Origin: JADKAV01 sp041393775
Lineage (GTDB): Bacteria > Actinomycetota > Actinomycetes > S36-B12 > UBA10799
Reading direction: 5' to 3'
Length of the DNA stretch: 64,000 nucleotides
NCBI GenBank assembly: GCA_041393775.1
Contig: JAWKJM010000010.1
Location: 51,644-115,643 of the forward strand
The position numbers were made by a program, and so were the translations under genes. This document shows, piece after piece, positions 18,436 through 26,407 of the stretch (the stretch's first letter is position 1; each line of letters begins with the position of its first letter). Under the pieces are notes generated by a model, which saw nothing but the letters and a program-made list of their open reading frames with translations, was not told the origin of the DNA and did no database searches.

Positions 18436-19594
18436 CTGCGCCCACCTTGACCGTCAGGTAGACGCGCCGGACGTCGACGGCCTGTTGCAGTGACGCCCCG
18501 ACGTCGTCGGAGAACGACGCCCGATACACCGGATCACTTGCGGCGTAAACGGTCGTGTAAAACGCGGCGAACGCACCCAGGAACGTGGCGACCCGCACCA
18601 GCGCCCGGGACAGAACATGATCCTGACCGATCGTCCAGAACACCTCTGCCGAGCCCAGGTCCCCGAGCCACGCCTGCTGGACCGGGGCGGTGATCGCCAC
18701 AACGCCGAAGACGATGAAGAAGGCCCACACCAGCACTCCGATCAGAGCGGCCTGGATGCCTTGTGTGGCGAGGGCGGCGACGAGCAGGTTCCGCCGCTGA
18801 GGACTGTTCAGTTGCGGATCCTGCGCCCTCTCGATGTTCTGGGCGGCAGCGGCCAGGGGCGTCCCCTGGCAGGATGCTCGCAGACTGGCAATCGGTGCGT
18901 CCTGCTGCAGCGTGGAGATCTGATCATGGGTGTTCTCGAAGGTCACCAGGACCCCGAACACGAGGATCAGCCCGCTACTGGCCCACAGCACTGGGCCGTC
19001 GAGGCTGCCGGCGACCTGCCACATCTCGGTGTTGATGAACAACACGATCATCACGATCAGCAGCAGTGGCAGGGCCTTGCTCGCGACGACGTACAGGTCG
19101 CTGGCGCTGCGGACCGTCTGCCGGACCGCCCATCCGAGCATCGCCAGCAGGGCGAACCGCGTGACGAAGTAGATGATGCCGAGCAGCAGCATCTGGACCA
19201 CCACTGACGAGATCACCTCGCCCCACGTGACGTCCACCCCCTCCCGACGCCGTCCGAACTGGACCAGGTCGGGAAGCACACCGAGGGCGACAAAACCCAC
19301 TAGTACCGGCCAACCCACCCGATCGGCGGGTGCGAACCAGTAGCCGCGCCGCCACTTCGACCAGGCGCCGAATCCCAGCAGGGCCGCTGCGGCGATCACG
19401 GCACTGAACACCGGCAGCACCCTGCTCCCGCTGCTGATAGCGGACCACAGCGACGAGAACAACTCGACCGCCAGGACCATGACCATCGCGGGCAACGCCC
19501 TGGTCCAGATGTGCTCGCTGGAGTTGTAGTCGTCCACGAACTGCGGCAGGCCGTTGCGGGAGAACCAGCTCTCGGCACGACGGATGGGGTCCAC
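18428..19594 (-). CDS. Conserved-looking polytopic membrane protein of unknown function
   Basis: About 388 residues from the proposed GTG 19594 (VDPIRRAESWFSRNGLPQ). The frame is open further to 19714, but that extension reads as low-complexity Arg/Pro sequence and would run almost to the divergent gene. At least seven hydrophobic segments are visible, including ALPAMVMVLAVELFSSLW, VISSVVVQMLLLGIIYFVT, ALPLLLIVMIVLFIN and ALIGVLVWAFFIVFGVVAI. A soluble loop (NTHDQISTLQQDAP) sits mid-protein. No family was recognised. It overlaps the DUF309 gene at its 3' end. Confidence 0.75.
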   Translation of the reverse strand: MDPIRRAESWFSRNGLPQFVDDYNSSEHIWTRALPAMVMVLAVELFSSLWSAISSGSRVLPVFSAVIAAAALLGFGAWSKWRRGYWFAPADRVGWPVLVGFVALGVLPDLVQFGRRREGVDVTWGEVISSVVVQMLLLGIIYFVTRFALLAMLGWAVRQTVRSASDLYVVASKALPLLLIVMIVLFINTEMWQVAGSLDGPVLWASSGLILVFGVLVTFENTHDQISTLQQDAPIASLRASCQGTPLAAAAQNIERAQDPQLNSPQRRNLLVAALATQGIQAALIGVLVWAFFIVFGVVAITAPVQQAWLGDLGSAEVFWTIGQDHVLSRALVRVATFLGAFAAFYTTVYAASDPVYRASFSDDVGASLQQAVDVRRVYLTVKVGADA

Positions 19595-19727
19595 GCGCAG
19601 AAGGCTAGTCTGTTGGACGACTCGTCGGGCGGCTCCCGAGTCGCCGCCGATCTCCGGCTCTGGACGGGCCGCCAGTACGGGCGATCTGTCGGCACATCGT
19701 CGCGGCGACGACAACTAGAGTCGAACC

Positions 19728-20084
19728 GTGAAGACATGGGCGAGCGCAGTTCTGGACTTCCTGTGCGTGGTGGTTTTCGTGGCGATCGGCATCCGGGCCC
19801 ATTCCGAGGCCGACTCCGTGCTCAAAGTGGCCGCGCCGTTCCTTGCTGCATTGGCCATCGGCTGGGTGATGGCGCTACCGCTGCGTCCGCCCGACTCACT
19901 ACGTGCCGGGCTCACGATCTGGGTGGTCACGCTGGTGGGCGGCATGCTGCTGCGCCGGGTCGGTGGCGATGGGACCGCGGCTGCCTTCATCGCCGTGGCG
20001 ACGGTGTTCCTGGCCGCAACGATGCTGGGGTGGCGCGCGGTGGCCGCGGTGATCTCGCGCCGGCGGCAGGTGCCCGCCGCCTGA
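19728..20084 (+). CDS. DUF3054 family membrane protein
   Basis: A 118-residue protein with four predicted TM helices. The pattern matches DUF3054: an early DxxCVxxFxxIGxxxH segment (DFLCVVVFVAIGIRAHSE), a proline-containing second region (AAPFLAALAIGWVMALPL), a Trp-containing third helix (AGLTIWVVTLVGGMLLRR) and a final GWRAVAAVI. The family is widespread in actinobacteria and of unknown function. ATG 19728 follows a 133-bp divergent interval with the membrane protein upstream. It converges with the thiamine ABC genes across repeat A2. Confidence 0.85.
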   Translation: MKTWASAVLDFLCVVVFVAIGIRAHSEADSVLKVAAPFLAALAIGWVMALPLRPPDSLRAGLTIWVVTLVGGMLLRRVGGDGTAAAFIAVATVFLAATMLGWRAVAAVISRRRQVPAA

Positions 20085-20101
20085 TGCGTGGCCCCTGCCG
20101 C

Positions 20102-20218
20102 TGTGTGACGAAGTTGCTGGGCCCGACCCGTCATTGTTACGAAGGTGGGCGGTCCAACAGCTCGTGATCGCGCACCTTCGTCACACAGCAGCAGGTAGGG
20201 CCGCGACTTCGCCACAAT
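20102..20218 (+). repeat. Family A nested palindromic element, copy A2
   Basis: ACGAAG cores at 20108 and 20139 and reversed cores at 20176 and 20207 (the last is CTTCGC): spacings 31, 43 (inner span) and 31, exactly as in A1. The spacers differ in sequence. It occupies the convergent gap between the DUF3054 gene and the ABC ATPase gene. Confidence 0.85.
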
Positions 20219-20262
20219 CGGGGCGCGGAAGCAGCCGTGACCCCCAACCGGGATGCGCTGGC

Positions 20263-21156
20263 TCAACGACGCGGGCGCTGCGCCGACACCCGCACGGCCT
20301 GGCCCACCTCCGGTACGTCATCCGCGCCACAGCTGTAGGTGACGCTCTCACCGCCAACCGTCCCCGTGACCAGATACCGGCCGGCCTGGAAACTGCGACC
20401 GGTCACGGTCATGAGCCAACGGCCGTCAGCCCTGGCGTGCAGTTGCTCGGGCGGGTAGGCGACGCCGTCGAGCACGGACAGACCCACCAGCCGGGCCACG
20501 TAGTCGTCCACCGGCGCCCGCCACAACCGGTCCGGGGTGTCGACCTGCACCAGACGTCCCGCCCGCAGGACCGCGACCCGGTCGGCAAGGGTGAACGCCT
20601 CGTTGCGGTCGTGCGTGACCGCGAGAACCGTCATCGCCTGGTCGCGCAGCAATCGCTGCACGTCGAGCACCAGCGCGGCCTTGCCCACCACGTCCAGCGC
20701 GCCGAACGGTTCATCGAGCAGGAGCACCGCCGGCGCCGGGGCCAGCGCCCGGGCCAGGGCGATGCGCTGAGCCTGGCCGCCGCTGAGTGTGGCAACGTCT
20801 CGCGGGGCCAGATCCCGCAGCCCGACCAGGTCGAGCATCTCCTGGACCCGCCCGGGATCAGCTGGCCGCAGTCCGAACCCGACGTTGCCGGCAACATCCA
20901 GGTGGGGGAACAACAGGTCGTTCTGGAACATCATCCCGATCGCTCGCTTGTGGGTCGGCACCCCGTCCACCGAGCGTCCGTCCACCGTGATGTGCCCTGT
21001 GTAGGGCACCAACCCGGCCACAGCCCGCAGCAGTGTCGACTTCCCGCCACCACTGGGACCGAGGATGGACACGATCTCCCCGGGCGCCACTTCGAGGTCG
21101 ATGTCGTGCAGAACCGGTACGTCATAACTGACCGATACCCGCTCAAGGGCCAGCAT
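20263..21156 (-). CDS. ABC transporter ATP-binding protein, thiamine (ThiQ-like) importer
   Basis: A 297-residue ATPase. Walker A is GPSGGGKST (33-41), the signature LSGGQ (124-128) and Walker B VLLLDE (Asp148), with the switch His in AVTHDRNEA. A C-terminal ~80-residue extension forms an OB/TOBE-like regulatory domain (residues about 215-297). The ATG at 21156 overlaps the permease stop (TGATG). The gene sits third in a binding protein - permease - ATPase operon behind a TPP riboswitch, so thiamine, its phosphates or a precursor is the likely substrate. On sequence alone it could be any Fe3+/spermidine/thiamine-type ATPase. Confidence 0.88.
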   Translation of the reverse strand: MLALERVSVSYDVPVLHDIDLEVAPGEIVSILGPSGGGKSTLLRAVAGLVPYTGHITVDGRSVDGVPTHKRAIGMMFQNDLLFPHLDVAGNVGFGLRPADPGRVQEMLDLVGLRDLAPRDVATLSGGQAQRIALARALAPAPAVLLLDEPFGALDVVGKAALVLDVQRLLRDQAMTVLAVTHDRNEAFTLADRVAVLRAGRLVQVDTPDRLWRAPVDDYVARLVGLSVLDGVAYPPEQLHARADGRWLMTVTGRSFQAGRYLVTGTVGGESVTYSCGADDVPEVGQAVRVSAQRPRR

Positions 21157-22784
21157 CAGAACACCACCGCGCGACTCAGTCGAACGCGGTCGACAGCCAC
21201 CACGACCGCGATGGTCAACAGCATCAGCAGCGTGCTCGCCGCGTAAGCCGCCGCGAGAGTGAGGGCACCGGGACGGGCAAGGAGGCGGGAGATGGCGACC
21301 GGCAGTGTGGGGTCGGCCGGACTGGCCAGGAACACCGTCGCCCCGAACTCGCCGACAGTGATGGCGAATGCGAATCCGGCCGCCACTGCGACAGCCGGCA
21401 GCACCAAGGGCACCCCGACGGTGCGGGCAGCCGCCATGGGCGATCTGCCGAGAACGGCTGCGACCTCCAAGTAGCGGCGATCGAAACTGCGCAGTGCCGG
21501 GGTCAGCACCCGGACCACGAAGGGGATGGCGACCAGCGTCTGGGCGAGCACTATGAGCAGACCGGTGTTGCGCAGGTCCACCGGCGGCCGACCAAAGGCC
21601 AGCAGCATCCCGAGCCCCACGGTCACCGCCGACGTGCCCAGCGGGAGAAGCAGCAGCGCGTCCACAGACTGCAGCCATCGGCCCCTGCCGCGCGAGGCCA
21701 ACCCGACTGCGGCCATCCCCCCGACCGTCACGGCGATCACCGTGGCCGCCGACGCAGTGCGCAGTGAGGCGAGCACCGCGGACCAGGGGGACACCGCGTT
21801 GGTGCTTGCTGCCGGACTCAACAGCGTCTGCCACCCGGCCAGTGTCCACTGTCCGTCGATCTGCAGGGACCGCACCAGCACCACGGCCAGCGGAGCGAGC
21901 ACCATGAGCGTGGTCGACACCACCGTGATACCGACGACCAGACTCTGGCGCCATCCCCGAGGCACCCTCGCGACGCCGACCGCTGTGGCGGCCCGCACCG
22001 ATCGGCCTCTGCCCACAACCACCAGCATCGCGACCACCGCCAGCAGCTGCAGCACCGACAGGGCTGCGGCAGCAGGCAGGTCGAGAAGATACGTGGTCCG
22101 CCGGTAGATCTCGACCTCCAGAGTGCGCAACTGTCCGGCCCCGAGCACCTGCACCACGCCGAACGAGGTGAAGCAGAACAGGAAGACGATGACCGCGGAT
22201 GCCCTCACGGACGGGAGCAGCATGGGCCATGTCACCCGGCGGAACGCCGCCCACCCGGACGCGCCGAGGACCCGGGCGGCTTTGGGCAGGTCGGGGTCGA
22301 GGGTCGCCAGCGCGCCGCCTACGACCCGGATGACCACGGCGATGTTCAAGAACATGTGCGCAAGTACCAGACCCCAGATGGAACCCGACAGGTCGACGCC
22401 CAGGTACCCGGTCGGGCCGACAAGGGCCAGGAATGCCGCTGCCACCACCACCGTCGGCATCACGAAAGGCACTAGGACCAGTGCCCGGACCACCGTGCGT
22501 CCCGGGAATCTGAAGAGTGCCAGGACGACCGCTGCGGGTATCGCGATCACAACCGTGGCCAGGGTCGACAATCCCGCCTGCAGCGTCGTGAAACCGATGA
22601 TCTGCCAGGTACGGCCACTGGTCATGACCGCGAGCATCTGTGGGGCACCGGCCTGCAATCCCACGCGCACCACCGCGGCCAGCGGCACGATGAACAGGGT
22701 CAGGACGAAGACGACCGGGACGGCCAGGAGTGCCGTCCTGGCCGGCGTCAACGATCCATGATTGCCGACCACTGGTCTATCCAT
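21156..22784 (-). CDS. ABC transporter permease, two fused membrane domains (ThiP/FbpB type)
   Basis: A 542-residue permease with about 12 TM helices in two homologous halves. Each half carries an EAA-type loop that contacts the ATPase: LDPDLPKAARVLGASGWAAF in the first and a similar FDRRYLEVAAVLGRSP in the second. This duplicated architecture is typical of thiamine (ThiP) and iron (FbpB/SfuB) importers; the upstream TPP riboswitch favours thiamine. ATG 22784 would overlap the binding-protein gene by 37 nt; later starts such as GTG 22772 or TTG 22749 are possible, so the precise start is uncertain. Confidence 0.88.
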   Translation of the reverse strand: MDRPVVGNHGSLTPARTALLAVPVVFVLTLFIVPLAAVVRVGLQAGAPQMLAVMTSGRTWQIIGFTTLQAGLSTLATVVIAIPAAVVLALFRFPGRTVVRALVLVPFVMPTVVVAAAFLALVGPTGYLGVDLSGSIWGLVLAHMFLNIAVVIRVVGGALATLDPDLPKAARVLGASGWAAFRRVTWPMLLPSVRASAVIVFLFCFTSFGVVQVLGAGQLRTLEVEIYRRTTYLLDLPAAAALSVLQLLAVVAMLVVVGRGRSVRAATAVGVARVPRGWRQSLVVGITVVSTTLMVLAPLAVVLVRSLQIDGQWTLAGWQTLLSPAASTNAVSPWSAVLASLRTASAATVIAVTVGGMAAVGLASRGRGRWLQSVDALLLLPLGTSAVTVGLGMLLAFGRPPVDLRNTGLLIVLAQTLVAIPFVVRVLTPALRSFDRRYLEVAAVLGRSPMAAARTVGVPLVLPAVAVAAGFAFAITVGEFGATVFLASPADPTLPVAISRLLARPGALTLAAAYAASTLLMLLTIAVVVAVDRVRLSRAVVF

Positions 22785-23758
22785 TCATCGCGGCCAGCGT
22801 CGATCTGCTCAGGGCGCAGGACCACCGGGGACTTGGGGTAGGGCGCGTACTTGCGGAAGGCCTTAGGAACACTCGCATCTTTGACCACCGGATACACGAA
22901 CATCTGACCGCCGATGTCGTCCTGGAACGTCTTGGACACCATGAAGTCGACGAACCGCTTGGCTCCGTCGATGTTGCGGGCGCCGTCGAGAACGCCTGCG
23001 TATTCCACCTGTTCGAAGCACTGCGCGTCGACATAGGCGGTGGGAGGCGGCGCATCCGGGTCGGCGGCGAACATGACCTCGGCAGCCGGACTCGTCGAAT
23101 ACGACACCACGATCGGCCGGTTGCCCTCGCCGGAACCGCCTGAGAACTGCTGGTAGTAGGCGTTGTCCCAGCCGTCGACCACCTTCACGCCGTTCGCCTT
23201 GAGGTCCCGCCAGTAGCCCTGCCAGTCCGGTTGGGTCGCGACCGTCGCCATGAGGAACGCGAGACCGGGTGAGGAGGTCGCGGGGTTCTCCACGACGGTC
23301 AGGTCGCGGTAGGCGGGTTTGGTCAGGTCGGCCAGGTTGCGCGGCGGGGTGGTATCGGCGAAGTATTCGCGGTCGTAGTTCAGACACACAGCTCCCGTGT
23401 CAATGGGCGTGACGCCCGGCTGCGCGAGGTCCGCTGGCGTGCCGGGAGCCTGGTAGTCGGCGAACACACCGGCCCGGGTGGCTCGGCTCAAGAAGGTGTT
23501 GTCCACCCCGAAGAGCACATCTCCCTGGGGCACTCCGGCCGACAGGATCGCGGAATTGACGACCTGGCCGGCGTCGCCGTTCTGCACGATCTTGACGTCC
23601 TGACCTGTCTCGGCGGTGAACTGTTCCAACACTTCTGGGGAGACGGCGAACGAATCGTGTGTCACCACCACCACTTCCGTCGGTGGGGTGCCGTTGTCCT
23701 GGGAAGCCGATGAGCACGCGGCGAGCAGAAGTGCGAGGGGCAGGAACAGCAATTTCAT
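22748..23758 (-). CDS. Thiamine-type ABC transporter substrate-binding lipoprotein (ThiB-like)
   Basis: 336 residues. The start MKLLFLPLALLLAACSS (ATG 23758) gives a lipoprotein signal with lipobox LAAC, so it is anchored outside the membrane. The mature part begins VVVVTHDSFAVSPEVLEQF, characteristic of the ThiB family (TYDSF...), followed by GDVLFGVDNTFLSRA and an ENPATSSPGLAFL segment. A GGAGG ribosome site is 5 nt upstream and lies at the edge of the TPP aptamer, so ligand binding could hide it. First gene of the importer operon. Thiamine, TMP, TPP or a pyrimidine precursor may be the ligand. Confidence 0.9.
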   Translation of the reverse strand: MKLLFLPLALLLAACSSASQDNGTPPTEVVVVTHDSFAVSPEVLEQFTAETGQDVKIVQNGDAGQVVNSAILSAGVPQGDVLFGVDNTFLSRATRAGVFADYQAPGTPADLAQPGVTPIDTGAVCLNYDREYFADTTPPRNLADLTKPAYRDLTVVENPATSSPGLAFLMATVATQPDWQGYWRDLKANGVKVVDGWDNAYYQQFSGGSGEGNRPIVVSYSTSPAAEVMFAADPDAPPPTAYVDAQCFEQVEYAGVLDGARNIDGAKRFVDFMVSKTFQDDIGGQMFVYPVVKDASVPKAFRKYAPYPKSPVVLRPEQIDAGRDEWIDQWSAIMDR

Positions 23759-23762
23759 GGAT

Positions 23763-23850
23763 TCCTCCGCTGGCATTACCCAGATCAGGTTGTGTGGGTC
23801 GGCCACGCGTGCGGTGACCCTCTCAGCCCGGCTGCCCGAGCTCCCCAGTG
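23763..23850 (-). promoter_or_regulatory. TPP riboswitch (THI-box) controlling the thiamine importer
   Basis: On the minus strand the conserved THI-element parts appear in order: GGGGAGC, then GGGCTGAGAGGGTCACC (the CUGAGA pyrimidine-sensing loop), and after a variable arm AACCTGATCTGGGTAATGCC with AGCGGAGGAA. The 3' end overlaps the ribosome-binding site of the binding-protein gene and no terminator follows, so control is probably translational (inference). Confidence 0.95.
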
Positions 23851-23901
23851 CAATTCCCAGAATAGCGCCGGGCTGCGACGACCGGTTGTGCGCTACGGCC
23901 A

Positions 23902-24021
23902 CGATTGCGACGAAGGTGCTTGCCCACCCTCAGGTGTGTAACAAAGGTGCGGGATCCGAACCCGCCCAACCGCGCACCTTCGTAACAACCCAGACCCGAA
24001 CCCCGCAACTTCGTCACAAAC
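23902..24021 (+). repeat. Family A nested palindromic element, copy A3
   Basis: Half-site cores at 23910 (ACGAAG), 23941 (ACAAAG, one mismatch), 23978 and 24009 (CTTCGT). Spacing is 31, 43 (inner span) and 31. It lies in a divergent gap: the thiamine riboswitch gene on one side, the PQ-loop gene 44 bp away on the other, so it could overlap that gene's promoter. Confidence 0.83.
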
Positions 24022-24064
24022 GCGGGCGGGCGAGCCCCACGCTCACCAGATACCTTGGGCAGAC

Positions 24065-24703
24065 ATGGACGTCGAATGGTTCGGGTACGCCGGCGCGGTG
24101 CTGCTCACCTCGATGTCGATACCCCAGATCGCACGGATCGTCCGCGACCACAGCGCTGCGGGTGTGAGCCTGACGACCTGGCTGATCTTCGCTCTGTCCG
24201 GCATCAGTTGGCTGGCCTACGGACTGATCCTGCAAGCACCGGCGGTCATCGTGGGCAACATCACTTTCGTCGGCACGACGCTGCCGGTCGTCATGCTGCT
24301 GTTGCGCAGGCAGCGGCGCTGGCAGGTGCTCCCCGCGGTCGCAGCACCGCTTGCAGCGGCTGTCGTCCTCGTTGCGGGGTTGCGCCAGGTACCTGCCGTG
24401 ATCCCTTCCAGTCTCGGGGTCCTGTGCGGCACTCTAACCACGGTTCCGCAACTGTTCGTGTCGCTGCGCCGCCGCCGCAACCGCGAGATCTCCGAGGTAT
24501 CGCTGGCCACACTCGGATTGCTCGCCACCGGGCAGTTGCTGTGGCTGTCGTACGGCTTGGCTCGCCCGGATGTCCCGATCATCGTCACCAACGTCATCGC
24601 GGTCGCGGTGACGTTCACACTGATCATCGTCGAGGCCGGTGCCCGACTGGGGCGGAGTAGCACAGAGTCGACGCAGGTGGCGGACAGCGACCCGCGCCAC
24701 TGA
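24065..24703 (+). CDS. PQ-loop repeat (SWEET/cystinosin-like) membrane transporter
   Basis: A 212-residue protein with seven predicted TM helices in two three-helix halves. Each half has the Pro-Gln hallmark: SMSIPQIARIVRD (residues about 18-30) and LTTVPQLFVSLRR (about 126-138). Bacterial PQ-loop proteins include SemiSWEET sugar carriers, usually one three-helix unit; this duplicated form resembles eukaryotic SWEETs or amino-acid/vitamin PQ-loop carriers. The substrate is unknown. Its proximity to the thiamine importer is divergent and separated by repeat A3, so it gives no functional link. ATG 24065. Confidence 0.85.
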   Translation: MDVEWFGYAGAVLLTSMSIPQIARIVRDHSAAGVSLTTWLIFALSGISWLAYGLILQAPAVIVGNITFVGTTLPVVMLLLRRQRRWQVLPAVAAPLAAAVVLVAGLRQVPAVIPSSLGVLCGTLTTVPQLFVSLRRRRNREISEVSLATLGLLATGQLLWLSYGLARPDVPIIVTNVIAVAVTFTLIIVEAGARLGRSSTESTQVADSDPRH

Positions 24704-24709
24704 TGCAGG

Positions 24710-24724
24710 TACCCCATAGGGGTA
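24710..24724 (+). promoter_or_regulatory. CsoR-like copper-responsive operator
   Basis: TACCCCATAGGGGTA, a 6+6 inverted repeat with a 3-nt centre, matches the ATACCCC-GGGGTAT type recognised by CsoR copper sensors. It overlaps a TATATT -10-like box at 24723-24728, only 11 nt before the GTG of the next gene, which fits repression relieved by Cu(I) and possibly a leaderless mRNA (inference). Confidence 0.7.
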
Positions 24725-24734
24725 TATTGACAAC

Positions 24735-25592
24735 GTGCCTGTCTGTCCGTTGTCCGCATTCGCCACGTGGGGGCCCAAGCGGTGGCTGACGGCCGCGATC
24801 GTCGCCGCTGGAACATTCCTCGTGCTCGGTCTGAGCACCGCGGTGATCGCCAACCCCGTGTTCGGCCGCAGCATCCCGCCCACCGATTGGGCGATGGAGG
24901 TCCTGGTTGCGACATCGATTCTCACCGGCCTGCTGACCGCAACATACGTATCGGCCACGCCGAACGGGATCGACCGCAAGGGCACACTCGGCGCCTTCCT
25001 GTCCTACCTGGCGATCGGGTGCCCCGTCTGCAACAAGCTCGCGCTGATCGCGCTGGGGGCCTCGGGTGCAGTCCGCATCTTCGCCCCCATGCAGCCCTAC
25101 TTGGCGGCTGCCGGGTTGCTGTTCCTGGGCTGGGCGTTGATGGTCCGCCTGCGCGGTGAGATGACCTGCGCATGGTCGGCGCCGGCGGAGGTGTCCGCGC
25201 GTCCGGGCGAGGGACTTTGGACGGAATCGGCCACCAAGGCGTGCCGGTCTCGTCCAAAGTCAGCGGGGCCGACGAGCAGCCACAAACAGCCGGGGATCAG
25301 CCGTGAGTTTCCGGCTCGACACCTTCGCGCCGAACTGGGGCGCGGCGGTGATGGGCACGTCGGTGGTCGCAGTCGCGACCACGGCGATCGATTGGCCCAT
25401 CTGGATCGGGCGCAGCCTGCTCATCATCGGATCGGTGCTGGCGATCGTGGTGCTGTCGGTCACGGCGGCCAGATGGCTGCGGCACCGGGAGTTGGCCGCC
25501 GCCGATCTGAAGCACCCCGTCAAAGGCGGGATGACAGCCACCGTCGCAGGCGGCATGCTGGCCTGGGCCGTTGCTATCGGCCGGGTCGGTGA
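24735..25592 (+). CDS. CPVC-motif membrane protein, probably copper-induced (C-terminal part dubious)
   Basis: The GTG 24735 frame is 285 codons, but only the first ~145-150 look like protein. They contain four TM helices: TAAIVAAGTFLVLGLSTAVI, MEVLVATSILTGLLTATYV, then LSYLAIGCPVCNKLALIALG carrying a CPVC pair, and PYLAAAGLLFLGWALMVRLR with a nearby CAWS cysteine. The CPVC plus the upstream CsoR-like operator suggest metal-linked function. From about 25170 the reading becomes low-complexity Arg/His/Gly and overlaps the downstream transporter gene out of frame by 290 nt. So a true stop has been lost, or a frameshift or assembly error lies near 25140-25170. No named family recognised. Confidence 0.65.
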   Translation: MPVCPLSAFATWGPKRWLTAAIVAAGTFLVLGLSTAVIANPVFGRSIPPTDWAMEVLVATSILTGLLTATYVSATPNGIDRKGTLGAFLSYLAIGCPVCNKLALIALGASGAVRIFAPMQPYLAAAGLLFLGWALMVRLRGEMTCAWSAPAEVSARPGEGLWTESATKACRSRPKSAGPTSSHKQPGISREFPARHLRAELGRGGDGHVGGRSRDHGDRLAHLDRAQPAHHRIGAGDRGAVGHGGQMAAAPGVGRRRSEAPRQRRDDSHRRRRHAGLGRCYRPGR

Positions 25593-26322
25593 GGGCTGGT
25601 TGCCGCCCGATCTGGTCACCGGGGCGGTTGTCGTCCTGACCACGATCGGGGGTCTGCTAGCCCTCGTGATCGGGTGGGAGTTCACGGCGAACCTGTTCAC
25701 CGGGGAGGGCACCCCGACTCCGCAGATCACCGGCGCCTGGTTCATTCCGCCGGTCGTCACGATCATCGTGCCCCTGGCGCTGGTCCCGGTGGCCCTGCGG
25801 CTGCCGGAGATCGCTCCCAGCCTGCTGGCCCTCGGCTGGGCGTTCCTGGGCATGGGATCGATCCTGTATTTCGTGGTGACGGCCGCGCTGTTCATGCGGA
25901 CGGTGTCACATCCGCTGCCACCGGAGGCCTTGGCACCCACCCTGTTCATCGGGATGGGTCCGGCGGGTCTCATGGGGCTGGATATGGTGCGACTGGCGCA
26001 AGCCGGTGGCGACCCGGCCTTCGTGAGCATCGCGGTCCCGGTGGCCACCATGATGTGGGGTTTCGGCTTCTGGTGGATGGTCTCCTCGCTCCTGGTGATC
26101 AGGCGGGGCTACGGCCAACTGCCCTTCTCGTTGTCGTGGTGGGGTTTCGTCTTCCCGTTCGGCGCATGGACCGTCACGACCATCGTCCTGGCAAACACGT
26201 GGGACTCCACGCTGTTCACGATCCTCGCGTGGATCTCCACCATCATTCTGACCGGTTTGTGGCTGGTGGTCACGGCACGCACCCTCGCCGGGATCCGGGC
26301 CGGCACGATCTGGTCGCACTGA
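25303..26322 (+). CDS. TDT-family (TehA/Mae1/SLAC1-like) transporter
   Basis: A 339-residue protein with ten predicted TM helices. The opening FRLDTFAPNWGAAVMGTSVV matches the P(x)WFAxVMGTG entry of the tellurite-resistance/dicarboxylate transporter family. Later helices (ITGAWFIPPVVTIIVPLALV, MWGFGFWWMVSSLLVI, LSWWGFVFPFGAWTVTTIV) are also typical. Members carry C4-dicarboxylates, sulfite or chloride. GTG 25303 gives the correct N-terminus although it lies inside the doubtful 3' part of the preceding open frame. Co-transcription with the copper-linked membrane gene would suggest anion or thiol-stress export, but this is inference. Confidence 0.88.
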   Translation: MSFRLDTFAPNWGAAVMGTSVVAVATTAIDWPIWIGRSLLIIGSVLAIVVLSVTAARWLRHRELAAADLKHPVKGGMTATVAGGMLAWAVAIGRVGEGWLPPDLVTGAVVVLTTIGGLLALVIGWEFTANLFTGEGTPTPQITGAWFIPPVVTIIVPLALVPVALRLPEIAPSLLALGWAFLGMGSILYFVVTAALFMRTVSHPLPPEALAPTLFIGMGPAGLMGLDMVRLAQAGGDPAFVSIAVPVATMMWGFGFWWMVSSLLVIRRGYGQLPFSLSWWGFVFPFGAWTVTTIVLANTWDSTLFTILAWISTIILTGLWLVVTARTLAGIRAGTIWSH

Positions 26323-26390
26323 CTCCAGGGCCGGGTTCCGGCGAACTCCAGGGCCGGGGTTCAGGCGAACTCCAGGGCCGGGGTTCCGGC
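26321..26390. repeat. Three tandem 22-24-bp repeats between convergent genes
   Basis: GACTCCAGGGCCGGGTTCCGGC, then two 24-bp copies beginning GAACTCCAGGGCCGGGGTTC. The array begins within the stop codon of the TDT transporter and finishes 18 bp before the stop of the FtsX-type permease. CCGG-rich self-complementarity could help terminate both transcripts. Confidence 0.8.
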
Positions 26391-26407
26391 GAACAGACCG
26401 GGACCGG

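Noticed and set aside
18028..19594. A toxin-antitoxin or defence pair because of the overlapping unknown genes
   Set aside because: DUF309 is a widespread housekeeping-type family and the partner is a large polytopic membrane protein; size and content do not fit known toxin-antitoxin modules.
21156..23758. An iron(III) or spermidine importer
   Set aside because: The permease and ATPase would allow it, but the THI-box riboswitch and the ThiB-like THDSF start of the binding protein favour a thiamine compound.
24735..25592. A bona fide 285-residue two-domain protein
   Set aside because: Residues beyond ~150 are Arg/His/Gly-rich and overlap the well-supported TDT transporter in another frame, so the C-terminal half is not believed.
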